From Deltaproteobacteria bacterium (GTDB taxonomy: Bacteria > Myxococcota_A > UBA796 > UBA2385), in contig JAGYJW010000001.1 of NCBI GenBank assembly GCA_018401435.1, positions 248,001-312,000 on the forward strand: 64,000 nt of DNA, in the 5' to 3' direction. Positions 51,354 through 60,637 of the stretch are shown piece after piece (within the stretch, counting starts at the first letter, position 1; every line of letters begins with the position of its first letter). Under the pieces are notes generated by a model that searched no databases, was not told where the DNA came from, and saw only the letters and a program-made list of their open reading frames with translations. Position numbers and translations under genes: made by a program.

Positions 51354-52749
51354 AGTATTTGTCGGCGATAGGGGTGGCTGTCCTGGGGCTGGCCGCTGGC
51401 GACGCTGGGGCGAATCCACTCGACCGGGCCCTTCTGGATGCGGCGGACCGGGCCTGGGCCGAGGGGCGTCGGGTCGAGGCGCGGGCGGGCTGGCTGGCGG
51501 TGGAGCAGGGCGAAGACCCCGCCCTGGTCGCCCAGGCCGCCGTTCGGCTGCTGATGGTCTCGGGCAACCTCGGCCTGGCGATCCATGGGCCCCGCGCGGA
51601 TCGGGCCCTGGCGGCTTGCCCGCCGGCTGACCCCTGGTGCGCGCTGGCCGAAGCCGACTACACGCTCTTTGTCGGCAGCCTGGGCCTGCCGGTGGATCCG
51701 CAGCGCGCGGTGGAGCAGGCCCGATTCGCCGCCCCGGCGCTGCCGGGTCCGGCCCGGGCCCGCCTGGTGTGGGCCGGGGCCGCCCCGCTGCAAGACCTCG
51801 ATCCTGAAGCCGACGGGCTGAGCGCGGCCGTCGCGGCGGGCGGTGGGCGTTGGCTGCCCGGTCCGGGCACCTGGGTGCTTGGATTGGGTTTGGTGGGCGC
51901 ACCCGGCTTGGGTTTGGGGGGTACAGTGCGCTTCTTTCACCCCGATCTCGGCCTGGTGGGAAGCGCCTGGATGTGGGCCTGGTGGCCACCAGCCGCAGCG
52001 TCTTGCAGGCTTCGGGGCAGCTGCGCGCCTGGACCCCGCTTTGCCCGACTTGCCGCGGGCGCGGGCCGGCGGCCCTATGACGTCTATGGGCCCCTGGGCG
52101 GCCGAAGGACGCGCCGGCTGGCGACGGTGGAGGCCTCTGCCGCGCCGGGGATTCGTGTCGGCCAAAGCGCCCTCTGGCTGGGTCCGCAGCTTCGCTTGGA
52201 TTGGGAGGGGCCTTGGCTGCGACCGGCGCCGCTGGTGCATGGGCACGGGGCCCGCGGCGGCTGGACCTGGGAGGGCACGCGGTCGGGACGGGGGGCCTGG
52301 TTGGGGGTGGAGGCTGAGGGTGCCCTTGCTGACTATGCTCACCTGGACGTTGTTGTCGATGGGCGACGCTATGGGCCCGCCCCGGTGGCGCCTGGGCGCT
52401 GCGGGCGGTCGCCGCGGTCGCGCCCCTGCCTGGCACCCCGGTCTATCGGCTGCCCTCCGCCGGAGGCAGCGAGCTGCTGCGATCGCCGGCAGCCGGACGC
52501 TTTCGCTCCCCAGCCCCTGGCCGTGACGGTGCTGGAGTGGCGGCTGCGCGGGCCCGCGCCTTGGGGGTGCTCTTCGCCGAGGGTGCCTGGGTCCACGCTG
52601 CGGCGCAACCGGCGCTGCCCCTGCATGGCGGGCTGGGCGGCGGCCTGCGCCTTCGCCTGCCACCGCGGCCCCACAACACCGTGCGCCTGGACGCGGCCTG
52701 GGGCGACGCCGGCTTTGGGCTCACCGTGGGGGTAGGAGAGGCCTTTTGA
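51350..52749 (+). pseudogene. Outer-membrane beta-barrel-like protein, several frameshifts
   Basis: The coding signal moves among all three frames at least four times (near 51955, 52045, 52390 and 52500). The reconstructed protein of about 460 residues starts with a signal peptide, KYLSAIGVAVLGLAAGDAGA, read from a CTG at 51350 that overlaps the nitrilase stop (CTGA). TTG 51359 is the alternative start. An alpha-helical N-terminal region is followed by alternating strands such as PGIRVGQSALWLGPQLRLDW, then PVYRLPSAGGSELLRSP and a C-terminal strand ending in Phe (GFGLTVGVGEAF), typical of outer-membrane barrels and similar to the BamA/D15 surface-antigen end. Either the gene is decayed or this stretch of assembly is poor. 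Confidence 0.6.
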
Positions 52750-52755
52750 CGCTGC

Positions 52756-53145
52756 TCAGGACCGCAGCAGCTGCTCGACCGTCTCGGCATCTGCGCCGGG
52801 AAATGTGTATTGGTCGAACTCTTCGGGCAGCACCCACCGAAAGTCGTGCACCGCGACCGGGTTGATGATGTCGGCGGTGGAGGCGCGGTACACCGCCAGA
52901 TCGATGGTGTAGTCGGCATATTCGTGGGAGACCAGCAGCATCTGGTCCCCGACCTCGACGCGAATGTGCAGCTTCTCCTCCAACTCTCGTCGGAGGGCCT
53001 GGGGGTCCGTCTCGTCGCCTTCCACCCGGCCGCCGGGGAATTCCCACATCAGGGGCATGGTGGCCTGGGGGCGCCGCTGGGTGATCAGAAAGCGCCCGTC
53101 GCGTTCGATCTCCGCCGCGACCACGCGGATATGGGGCTTGGACAC
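52756..53145 (-). CDS. Nudix hydrolase, MutT-like
   Basis: 129 residues from a GTG with GAGGAG upstream. MutT-like layout: IRVVAAEIERDGRFLITQRRP, PLMWEFPGGRVEGDE, then the Nudix helix LRRELEEKLHI. The consensus REUxEExGU reads R-E-L-E-E-K-L-H-I, so the last metal-binding Glu is Lys and the Gly is His. The rest (EYADYTIDLAVYRA, FRWVLPEEFDQYTFPGAD) matches proteins that hydrolyse 8-oxo-dGTP or related nucleotides. The core Glu residues remain, so activity is possible but altered. Confidence 0.88.
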   Translation of the reverse strand: MSKPHIRVVAAEIERDGRFLITQRRPQATMPLMWEFPGGRVEGDETDPQALRRELEEKLHIRVEVGDQMLLVSHEYADYTIDLAVYRASTADIINPVAVHDFRWVLPEEFDQYTFPGADAETVEQLLRS

Positions 53146-53255
53146 GGCCTCTCCTCACGAACCGGCGGCGGTCCGGGCTCCGCTCCGAACCGGAGCGATC
53201 GCAGGGGTAGCATGCTGGGGCCCGGTGTGCCGGCGGGCGCGGCCAACGGTGGGAT

Positions 53256-55069
53256 TCAGATGCCGCAGCTCTTGCCGAGCGCGCGCAGCCTGGCTTCGAT
53301 CTCGCGGCGCAGCTCGGTGTCGCCGGTGGAGTAGGCCATGGCCACGCAGTATTCGCGGTAGGCGCCCCCCGCGTCGCCCTGCTGCTCGGCGACATAGCCC
53401 AGGCCGAAGTGGGCGCCGCCGCTGGTGGGGGCGACGCTGGCCGCCCGGCCGAAGCTCTCCTTGGCATCGCCGTAGCGCGCCTTGTCCACTTGCGACCAGC
53501 CGCGCCCCAACAAGGCGCGCACGTCGGTGTCGCGGGAGGGGCTGGCCGCGGGCCTGGCCGCTGTGGACCGGGCCGCCAGCAGCTCGGCCTCTTGGGCGGG
53601 GCTGCGGCGGGCTGGCGCGCAGCCGCCGCAGCCGCTGCGACGGGGCGGCGGCGGGGGCGGCGGCACCGGCACCGCTGGCGCGATGGCGGCGGCGGGCGGC
53701 CCGGCGCATCCGGCAGGGGAAGGGGGGCTGCGTCGGTGGGGGCCGTGGGCTTGCGGGCCGGATTGCCGGGCACAGCGGGCTCGGGCGCCGCGCTCGAATT
53801 GACGGCGGCGACGGGGCCTCGCTCTTGCTGCTGCCACCACCACCAGCCTCCCACCGCGATCAGCAGCAGGGCGACAAAGATGGCGAGGCTGCGGCTCTTG
53901 TTGGCCTGCCGGGGGGGATCGCCGGCCCACTCGAGCTGGTCGTTGGTCGCCGCCGCTGGGATCTCGAGGGTGGCCCCGCCAAAAGAGGGGCTGGTGAAGA
54001 GATCGGCCTCGATGGCGGGAGGGGCGCCCGAGGCGGTGGCGCCGGGCGCCGGCGCGGAGGCCGTTCGTGGGACCTCTTCGGTGGGGTGGTCGGCCTCTTC
54101 GCCGAGTCCCGCCACCAGCGCCTGAATGTCGGGCGGCAGCGCCGCCAGGGCGGCGGCCAGCTCGGGGGCGGCGCCGCTGGAGAAGCGACCCGGGGGGGCG
54201 GCGGCCTCGTCCTCGTCGGGCTCGCCCGGGCTGAGCCCGGACAGCAGGGCCTCGATATCGGGCGGCAGGGCGTCCAGTCCAACATCCTGGTAGCCCATGG
54301 GCGGCGGCGGTCCGTCGTCCTCGCTGTCGCTGTCGGGCCAGCGGGGGGCGGACCCGGCCGGAGGGCTAAGACCCGCCAGGCCTGCGGCATCGGGGGCCTC
54401 GTCCCAGGAGACGCCGGCCGGGCCGCTGGGGGGATCGGCCTCTTCGGTGAGGTGGTTTGCCCAGGCCGGGCCCGTGTCTGGCCGATCGCCTTCTTCTTCG
54501 CCTTCAAAGACCTCTTCTGTCGGATCGCGGCCCAGGCCGAAGTCGTCGAGGCCCGGGGGCGCATCTGCCGGTGCCCCGCCCGGGTCCTCGTCGAAGAGGT
54601 CCAGCAGATCGGCGCGTTCGCGCAAAGGCACCCAGCGGTTGTCGCCCATGGACAGCTCGCCGGTGCCCTCGACCCGGCGCTCGACGATCCACCGCTTGAG
54701 GGTGGCGTAGTCTTCCACCTCGTAGATCACGCCGTCCTGGCGCAAGTAGCAGGGGCCATCAGCGGCAGCGTCGGGCGCGGCCTCCGATTCGGGCAGCTTG
54801 GCGTGAACCCGCTCGTGCAGCTCGATGGTGGGCGGGCTGTCGGTGGCTTCGGCCCCCACCGCCACCGTGGGGGCCTCCATATAGGCCCCGAAGACAGCGG
54901 CGGGGTCCACATCCTTGGCGGCGTCGGTGAAGCTGCCGTCCTCGCGCACGACCAGGAAGCGGTGCCCGCAGGCGGTGCAGCGGAATTTGAGCTTGCGGCC
55001 CCGCGCCAGGGCGTCGGGCGGCAAGTCCAGCTCGTAGCTGGCGCTGCATTGGTCACAGCTGACGCGCAA
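53256..55069 (-). CDS. Zinc-ribbon/GYF-like/TM/TPR protein, one frameshift near 53690
   Basis: About 600 residues after bridging one shift in a CCG-rich stretch near 53690. N-terminal MJ0042-type zinc ribbon (CDQCSASYELDL, RCTACGHRF). A GYF_2-like module follows (DGVIYEVEDYATLKRWIVE, GDNRWVPLRERADLLDLF). Then comes a long acidic, low-complexity region with two similar segments (LPPDIEALLSGL and LPPDIQALVAGL), a single membrane helix (LAIFVALLLIAVGGWWWW), a Pro-rich linker, and TPR-like repeats (ALLGRGWSQVDKARYGDA, GGAHFGLGYVAEQQGDAGGAYREY). The cytoplasmic ribbon and periplasmic TPR suggest a polar or envelope scaffold. The neighbour at 55100 is a paralogue. Confidence 0.75.
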
Positions 55070-55099
55070 GGGGGTCGGTGCTCCGGAAGGGGGGGCTCG

Positions 55100-56683
55100 T
55101 CAGGTGCCGTTGAGGCGGTCGATCTTCTGCTGCACGCGCGCCCCATCCGAGGGCCGGGTTGCGAGGTAGGCCTGATAGTGCCCGACTGCGCCGGCGTTGT
55201 CGCCCTGCTCTGCGGCGAGGTCCCCGAGGAATTCGTGGGCCGGCGCATAGCCGGCCTGGGCCGCCCGCTGAAGGTAGCTGCTCGCGCCCGCGGGGTCACC
55301 CGCCCGCATCAACGATGCACCCAGCTTGCCGGCATATTCGGCGTTGCCCCCCTCCATGGAGACGGCCTGGCGGAAGGCGGCCACCGCGGTGGTGTAGTCG
55401 GCCCGGCGGTAGGCGTCCCAGCCGGCCTGGGCATGGTCCCGCGCGGTCAGGTTGCTGTATTCGACGCCGGCGGTCGCGCCTCCGGAGGCCTGCTGGGCCG
55501 CGCTGGGCGGCGGCGCTGGCGGCCGGGCGCCCGGGCTCGCCCCATTGCGGAACTCCTTGGGCACGACGGGGATGAGCTGCTGCTCCTCTTCGATGCCCCA
55601 GTTCTCTTCTTCGGCGTCGGCGGCGTCGCCCACGTCTTCGGGCACGATGCCGCTGCTCTGCTTGGCCTTGTTCTTGGACTTGGGCGGCGTGGGCGCCACC
55701 GTGACCCCCGTGGTGGGGGGGGGCGTCTGCTGTTGGGCCCACCACAAGGCGCCTCCGCCGCCCACGAGCAGCAGCAGCGCCACCGCGACCAGGACCGGGG
55801 CACGGCTGGGCTTGGGCGTCGGGACCGGGGCCGCAGCCTCGACGGGCGGGGTCGCTGCCTTGGCGCCTGTGCGGTGGTCGCCGGCGTCGGCGCCGCGGTT
55901 GCGACTGCCCTTGGCCTTGCGCTCCCGCGCCTGCTTTCGCTGCTCGAAGGGGTCCACGAAGCGCCGGGGCAGGTCTTCTCGGTCGCCTCCGGTCTTGAAC
56001 AGCTCCTCCACCTGGCTGGCCCGGTTGGGGTCGCCCAGCTGGGTGGGCGTGAAGCCGCCATTGGCCAGGGTGGCGCGTTCGGCGCCCAGGGTGTCGGCGA
56101 GGTTGTCCATGCCCATGATATTGGTGGGGGACTCGTCGCCTTCGAAGTCCGCGACGGAATTCTCGTCCTCTTCGTGGGTCGGGGCCGCCATGGCCTTGCC
56201 GGCCTCCCGGTAGACCTGGACGAAGTGCGCCTTCAAGTCCGGGATCTGGCCGATGGGGGTCCAGGTCTGGCCGTTGTGGCTGAGCTGGTCTGCGGGGGTC
56301 ACCCGACCGTCGGAGATATACTTGCTGAGGGTCTTGTAATCGCTGAAGTCGTAGACGAGGCCGATCTTGACCTTGACCTTCCAGCTCTGGATTCCCACGG
56401 TGCGGAAGTCCAGCTTGTAGACGTCGAGGGCGGGTTCGAGGCTGGCGCTGGCCGTCGCGGGTGGCGCCGCTGCGGGTGCTGCGGCCGGGGCGGGCGCAGG
56501 GCCGGCGTCCGGCGCGGCGCCTGGCGCAGCGACCTCGCTACCCGCCTCTGCCGCGTCCTTGTAGACCACGAAGACATGGCGGCAGCGCGGACAGTTGATC
56601 TTGGCGCCACGGCCGGAGATCTTGCTGTCGTCCAGCTTGTAGCGGGCGCCGCAGTGGTCGCAGGTCACAATCATCGCATGCAC
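55100..56683 (-). CDS. Zinc-ribbon/GYF-like/TM/TPR protein
   Basis: 527 residues. Zinc ribbon CDHCGARYKLDD...CPRCRHVFVVY at the N-terminus, Ala/Pro linker, GYF_2-like module (GLVYDFSDYKTLSKYISDGRV, HNGQTWTPIGQIPDLKAHF), acidic and then basic disordered region (RKQARERKAKGSRNRG), one membrane helix (APVLVAVALLLLVGGGGALWW), and C-terminal TPR/Sel1-like repeats (DYTTAVAAFRQAVSMEGG, DPAGASSYLQRAAQAGYAPAHEF). The same order occurs in the neighbouring gene. Myxobacterial gliding and polarity proteins such as AgmX share the ribbon/GYF parts, so a localisation role is a reasonable guess. ATG 56683 or 56674. Confidence 0.85.
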   Translation of the reverse strand: MHAMIVTCDHCGARYKLDDSKISGRGAKINCPRCRHVFVVYKDAAEAGSEVAAPGAAPDAGPAPAPAAAPAAAPPATASASLEPALDVYKLDFRTVGIQSWKVKVKIGLVYDFSDYKTLSKYISDGRVTPADQLSHNGQTWTPIGQIPDLKAHFVQVYREAGKAMAAPTHEEDENSVADFEGDESPTNIMGMDNLADTLGAERATLANGGFTPTQLGDPNRASQVEELFKTGGDREDLPRRFVDPFEQRKQARERKAKGSRNRGADAGDHRTGAKAATPPVEAAAPVPTPKPSRAPVLVAVALLLLVGGGGALWWAQQQTPPPTTGVTVAPTPPKSKNKAKQSSGIVPEDVGDAADAEEENWGIEEEQQLIPVVPKEFRNGASPGARPPAPPPSAAQQASGGATAGVEYSNLTARDHAQAGWDAYRRADYTTAVAAFRQAVSMEGGNAEYAGKLGASLMRAGDPAGASSYLQRAAQAGYAPAHEFLGDLAAEQGDNAGAVGHYQAYLATRPSDGARVQQKIDRLNGT

Positions 56684-56844
56684 CAGGGGCGCTTCTCGGT
56701 GGCTACGCCGCCGGCAGGCGCGCAGGAGGGGACGCTACCACCGGGCGACACCGGCTTGCAATCGAGAGACGGCCCCACCGCCCTTGGTCTTACACAACGA
56801 GACGGGGCTGCGGAGGGCAAGGCCTGGAGAGGGCACGTTGGGGC

Positions 56845-59133
56845 TCAATCTTCCAGGATCTCCAGCCGAGCGTGCCGCACCAGCAGCGTCTTGCGCGCCC
56901 CGCTGTCAAAGACCACCACCACCTTCAGGTTGTTGGGCGGACCTGAACGCGAGGTCACCCGGCCGGCGCCCATGGTGGGGTGCAGCACCCGTGTCCCCGG
57001 GTCCAGGTCGTCGGCGGTCTCGGGGGTGCGGGTCCGGTAGGTCCCATCGGGCTGGACGGCCTCCACCTCCTCTTCGGCGCGGCTGCTGACGGATGTCACC
57101 AGCTTGGCGTTGCTGGGCGCAAAGCCCAGGCGGCGCAGGCGGTCGGCCCGATCCGTCGCGGCAGGGTGGCTGGCGCCCCAGTCGATCAAGCGGGGGGAGA
57201 TCTCGCCCAGAAAGCGGGACAGTTCGGTGGGTTCAAAGACGCGACTATGGGGATTGAACCTGCGTTGCGGCCGGGTGAGGTAGAGGCGATCCATGGCTCG
57301 GGTGAAGGCCACATAGACCAGCCGCCGCTCCTCTTCGATCTCCTCTTCGCTGTCCTGGGCCATGAAGTGCGGGAAGCCGCCCTGCACGATGCCAGCCACA
57401 AAGACCACCTTGAATTCGAGGCCCTTGGCCAGGTGCGCCGTCAGCAAGGTCACCCGCCCGCGGCCGTCTTCGTCGGGCAGCTCGTCGGCCTGGCTGGACA
57501 AGGAGGCCCGGTCCAGGAAGCCCTGCAGGAGCTGCAGTGCGTCGACATCAGGCGCCGCTCCACCGTCTTCGGCCGGAACGGGCGGGTCCACTGCAGCCAG
57601 GGCCCGGGCCAGCTCCTCGATATTTTCGATGCGGGCCCGCGCCTCGTCGGTGCCTTCGGCCTGCAGCATCTCCAGGTAGCCGGATTCTGCGGCCAGCCGG
57701 GTGACCAGCTCGGAGGGCGGAAGGGTGGATACCGCCTCGCTCATGCGGGCGATCAAGGCGGCGAAGTCGGCCAGACCCTTCTTGGCGCGGCCCTTGGCTT
57801 CGGTCCAGCGGCGGACGGCGGCCAGCAGCGGCACACCCTCGGCATTGGCGAACTCTCGCAGGCTGGCCATGGCCTGGTCGCCCACGCCGCGGCGCGGCAG
57901 GGTCACGGCGCGTTCGAAGGCCACGTCGTCGGCTGGGTTGAGCAGCAGCTTGAGGTAGGCGATCATGTCGCGAACCTCCCGGCGCTCGTAGAATTTGACC
58001 GAACCCACCAGCGCGTGCGGGATCTCGGCGCGCACCAAGGCCTCTTCAAAGGCCCGGGACGCGGCGTTGGTGCGGTAGATGACCGCGATGTCACCGTAGC
58101 GGCTGCCCTGGCTCACCAGGGAGCGGATGGTGTCTACCACCCGCTGGGCCTCGTCCTTCTCGTCGCTGCCCACCAGCATGCGCACGGGCTCGCCGGGCCC
58201 CCGGTCGGTGCGCAGCGTCTTCTCCATGCGGCCGTGGTTGTTCTGCACGACGGCATTGGCGATGGCCAGCACATTCCCGCTGGACCGGTAGTTCTGTTCC
58301 AGCCGCACGATGGTGGGGTCGGGGAAGTGCTGGTTGAAGTCCAGGATGTTGCGCAGGTCGGCGCCTCGGAAGGCGTAGATGCTCTGGTCGTCGTCGCCCA
58401 CCACCATCACGTTGCGGTGACCGCCGCCCAGCAGCTGGATGAGCTGGAACTGGCTTCGGTTGGTGTCCTGGTACTCGTCCACCATGATGTAGCGGAAGCG
58501 GTGGCGCCAGGCGGCCAGCACGTCGGCGTGCTGTGACCACAGGCGCACCGTGAGGTTGACCAGGTCGTTGAAGTCGACGGCGTTGAGCGCCTTGAGCTGC
58601 TGCTCGTAGAGCGGGTAGAGCCGGGGCGTGGGGTCGCCAGCCGGGCTGTTCATGGCGTCCCGGTAGTCGGCTGGGCCGATGCCCTTGTTCTTGGCCTGAT
58701 CGATCAGGCGCAGCACCTTGGCGGGCGTCCACTTGGACGAGTCCACGCGCTCCTGCTGGATGAGGCGCTTGAGCAGCTGCTTCTGGTCGCCGGTGTCGTA
58801 GATGGTGAAGCGGGGGCTATAGCCCAGGCGACCGATGTCGCGGCGCAGCACATGCACGCAGAAGCTGTGGAAGGTGGACAGGTGGATGCGTGCGGCCGGG
58901 GGCCCGATCAGCTCGTCCACCCGGTGGCGCATCTCACCCGCGGCCTTGTTCGTGAAGGTCACCGCGAGCAGATTCCAGGGGGCAACGCCTTTTTCGACCA
59001 GGTAGGCCAGGCGGTGGGTCAGGACGCGGGTCTTGCCCGAGCCGGCGCCCGCCAGCACCAGCAGCGGGCCCTCGGTGGTGGTGACCGCGCGGGCCTGTTC
59101 GGGGTTGAGGCCAGCGAGGAGGGGGTGGGTCAT
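56845..59133 (-). CDS. pcrA: ATP-dependent DNA helicase, UvrD/PcrA/Rep family
   Basis: 762 residues, a superfamily 1A helicase unwinding 3'-5' for repair and clearing of replication conflicts. Motifs in order: Q motif LNPEQARAV, Walker A LAGAGSGKTRVL, Ia TFTNKAAGEM, II RYIMVDEYQDTN, III GDDDQSIYAFRGAD, IV RLEQNYRSS, V LLTAHLAKGLEF, VI EERRLVYVAFTRA. Motif V has AHLAKG rather than the usual THxSKG. A Tudor-like C-terminal domain (DLDPGTRVLHPTMGAGRV) as in PcrA is present. The start overlaps the glmU stop by 4 bases, so the two are coupled. Confidence 0.95.
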   Translation of the reverse strand: MTHPLLAGLNPEQARAVTTTEGPLLVLAGAGSGKTRVLTHRLAYLVEKGVAPWNLLAVTFTNKAAGEMRHRVDELIGPPAARIHLSTFHSFCVHVLRRDIGRLGYSPRFTIYDTGDQKQLLKRLIQQERVDSSKWTPAKVLRLIDQAKNKGIGPADYRDAMNSPAGDPTPRLYPLYEQQLKALNAVDFNDLVNLTVRLWSQHADVLAAWRHRFRYIMVDEYQDTNRSQFQLIQLLGGGHRNVMVVGDDDQSIYAFRGADLRNILDFNQHFPDPTIVRLEQNYRSSGNVLAIANAVVQNNHGRMEKTLRTDRGPGEPVRMLVGSDEKDEAQRVVDTIRSLVSQGSRYGDIAVIYRTNAASRAFEEALVRAEIPHALVGSVKFYERREVRDMIAYLKLLLNPADDVAFERAVTLPRRGVGDQAMASLREFANAEGVPLLAAVRRWTEAKGRAKKGLADFAALIARMSEAVSTLPPSELVTRLAAESGYLEMLQAEGTDEARARIENIEELARALAAVDPPVPAEDGGAAPDVDALQLLQGFLDRASLSSQADELPDEDGRGRVTLLTAHLAKGLEFKVVFVAGIVQGGFPHFMAQDSEEEIEEERRLVYVAFTRAMDRLYLTRPQRRFNPHSRVFEPTELSRFLGEISPRLIDWGASHPAATDRADRLRRLGFAPSNAKLVTSVSSRAEEEVEAVQPDGTYRTRTPETADDLDPGTRVLHPTMGAGRVTSRSGPPNNLKVVVVFDSGARKTLLVRHARLEILED

Positions 59134-60539
59134 GTGCGATCCTTGCGGGCCTGCTTGAGCTTTCGGAAGCGGGCGGCCCAGCCTTCGCGGATGGTCTGCC
59201 GGCCGCGGGCCAGGCCCAGGGCCTGCTCAGGCACATCCTCGGTGATGGTGGAGCCGGCAGCGATGATCGCGCCCGCCCCGATGGAGACGGGGGCCACCAG
59301 CGCCGAATTGGAGCCGATGAAGGCCCCAGCGCCGATGTCGGTGCGGTGCTTGCCGAAGCCGTCGTAATTGCAGGTGATGGTGCCCGCGCCCACGTTGGCG
59401 CCGGCGCCGACACGGGCGTCGCCCACATAGGACAGGTGGGGCACCTTGGCGCCGGCCTCCACGACCGACTTCTTGATCTCGACGAAATTGCCGATCTTGG
59501 CGCCATCGTGGATGTCGGCGTCGGGGCGCAGGCGGGCATAGGGCCCGATGCTGGCGCCGGCCCCCACCCGGGCCCCATCCAGCATGGAATAGGGCTGGAT
59601 GTCGGTGCCAGGCCCGATCTCGCTGTCAATGATCAGGCTGTGGGCGCCGATGGTCACCCCCGCCTCGATGCGGGTGCTGCCGCGCAAGACCACCCCCGCC
59701 TCGACCGTGCAGTCCGCGCCGATCTCGACGCCAGCCTCAACCACGGTGCTCTCGGGGTTCTCGAAGGTGACGCCGGCCAGTGCGAGGCGCATCAAGGTGC
59801 GGTCCTGAAGCAGGCGGCGGGCCCGCCCCAGGCTCCAGCGGTCGTTGACCCCCATCATCTCGTCGATGTCCTGGTGCAGGAGCACCCCCAGGCTGCCTTG
59901 GGTGGAGGCGGCCTCGATGAGATCGGTCAGGTAGATCTCGCCCTTGTGGTCGTGGGGTCGCAGGCGGGGCAGCTCCTGGCGCAACCAGGCGAGGTTGAAG
60001 GCGTAGAGGCCCACGTTGACCTCGTCGATGGCGCGCTCGGTGGGCGTGCATTCGCGTTCTTCGACCACCCGCAGCGGGGCCCCGTTGGCGTCGCGCACCA
60101 GCCGCCCGTAGCCCGTGGGATCGGGGGCCCGGGCGGTCACTACGGTGGCGGCCCGATCGGCCCCATGGGCGTCCAGCAGCCCGCGCAAGGTGTCGGCCAG
60201 AATCAGGGGGCAGTCGCCGTAAAGGACCACCACGACACCATCTTGGGGCAGCTCGGGCAGGGCGGAAGCCACCGCGTCGCCGGTGCCGATCAGCCGCTCC
60301 TGGCGGGCGAAACGCAGGCCGGGGCCGGCGAGGGCCGCCCGCACCTGGTCTTCTTGGTGGTGCACCACGACGACGGCGTCCATTCCCGCGTCCCGCGCCG
60401 CGCCCACGGTGAATGCGGCCATCGGCCGACCCAGCAAGGGCTGGAGCACCTTGCTGAGGCTGGACTTCATGCGGGTGCCTGCGCCAGCGGCCAGGACGAT
60501 GGCCGTGGCGCGGGGGGCGGGGCTGCTCGCTTCGCTCAT
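59130..60539 (-). CDS. glmU: Bifunctional UDP-GlcNAc pyrophosphorylase/glucosamine-1-phosphate acetyltransferase
   Basis: 469 residues. Makes UDP-N-acetylglucosamine for peptidoglycan and lipopolysaccharide. The uridyltransferase domain has AIVLAAGAGTRMKSSLSKVL, where Ser replaces the usual Pro before Lys, then RQERLIGTGDAVASAL and VVLYGDCPLI. The left-handed beta-helix shows hexapeptide repeats (VVEAGVEIGADCTVEAGVVL onward) and the acetyl-CoA site region CNYDGFGKHRTDIGAGAFIGSN. Length is normal. The gene is divergent from the GAF/HD-GYP gene across about 100 bases. Confidence 0.96.
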   Translation of the reverse strand: MSEASSPAPRATAIVLAAGAGTRMKSSLSKVLQPLLGRPMAAFTVGAARDAGMDAVVVVHHQEDQVRAALAGPGLRFARQERLIGTGDAVASALPELPQDGVVVVLYGDCPLILADTLRGLLDAHGADRAATVVTARAPDPTGYGRLVRDANGAPLRVVEERECTPTERAIDEVNVGLYAFNLAWLRQELPRLRPHDHKGEIYLTDLIEAASTQGSLGVLLHQDIDEMMGVNDRWSLGRARRLLQDRTLMRLALAGVTFENPESTVVEAGVEIGADCTVEAGVVLRGSTRIEAGVTIGAHSLIIDSEIGPGTDIQPYSMLDGARVGAGASIGPYARLRPDADIHDGAKIGNFVEIKKSVVEAGAKVPHLSYVGDARVGAGANVGAGTITCNYDGFGKHRTDIGAGAFIGSNSALVAPVSIGAGAIIAAGSTITEDVPEQALGLARGRQTIREGWAARFRKLKQARKDRT

Positions 60540-60637
60540 GGGGGTCTCCGGGGTGCGCCCGCTCCCTGTAATGGGCCGGCTCCATCCGGGCAGCGGGCGC
60601 CACCCCGCCCGCCCGCCGCCGGGCTACGCTGGGGGAC

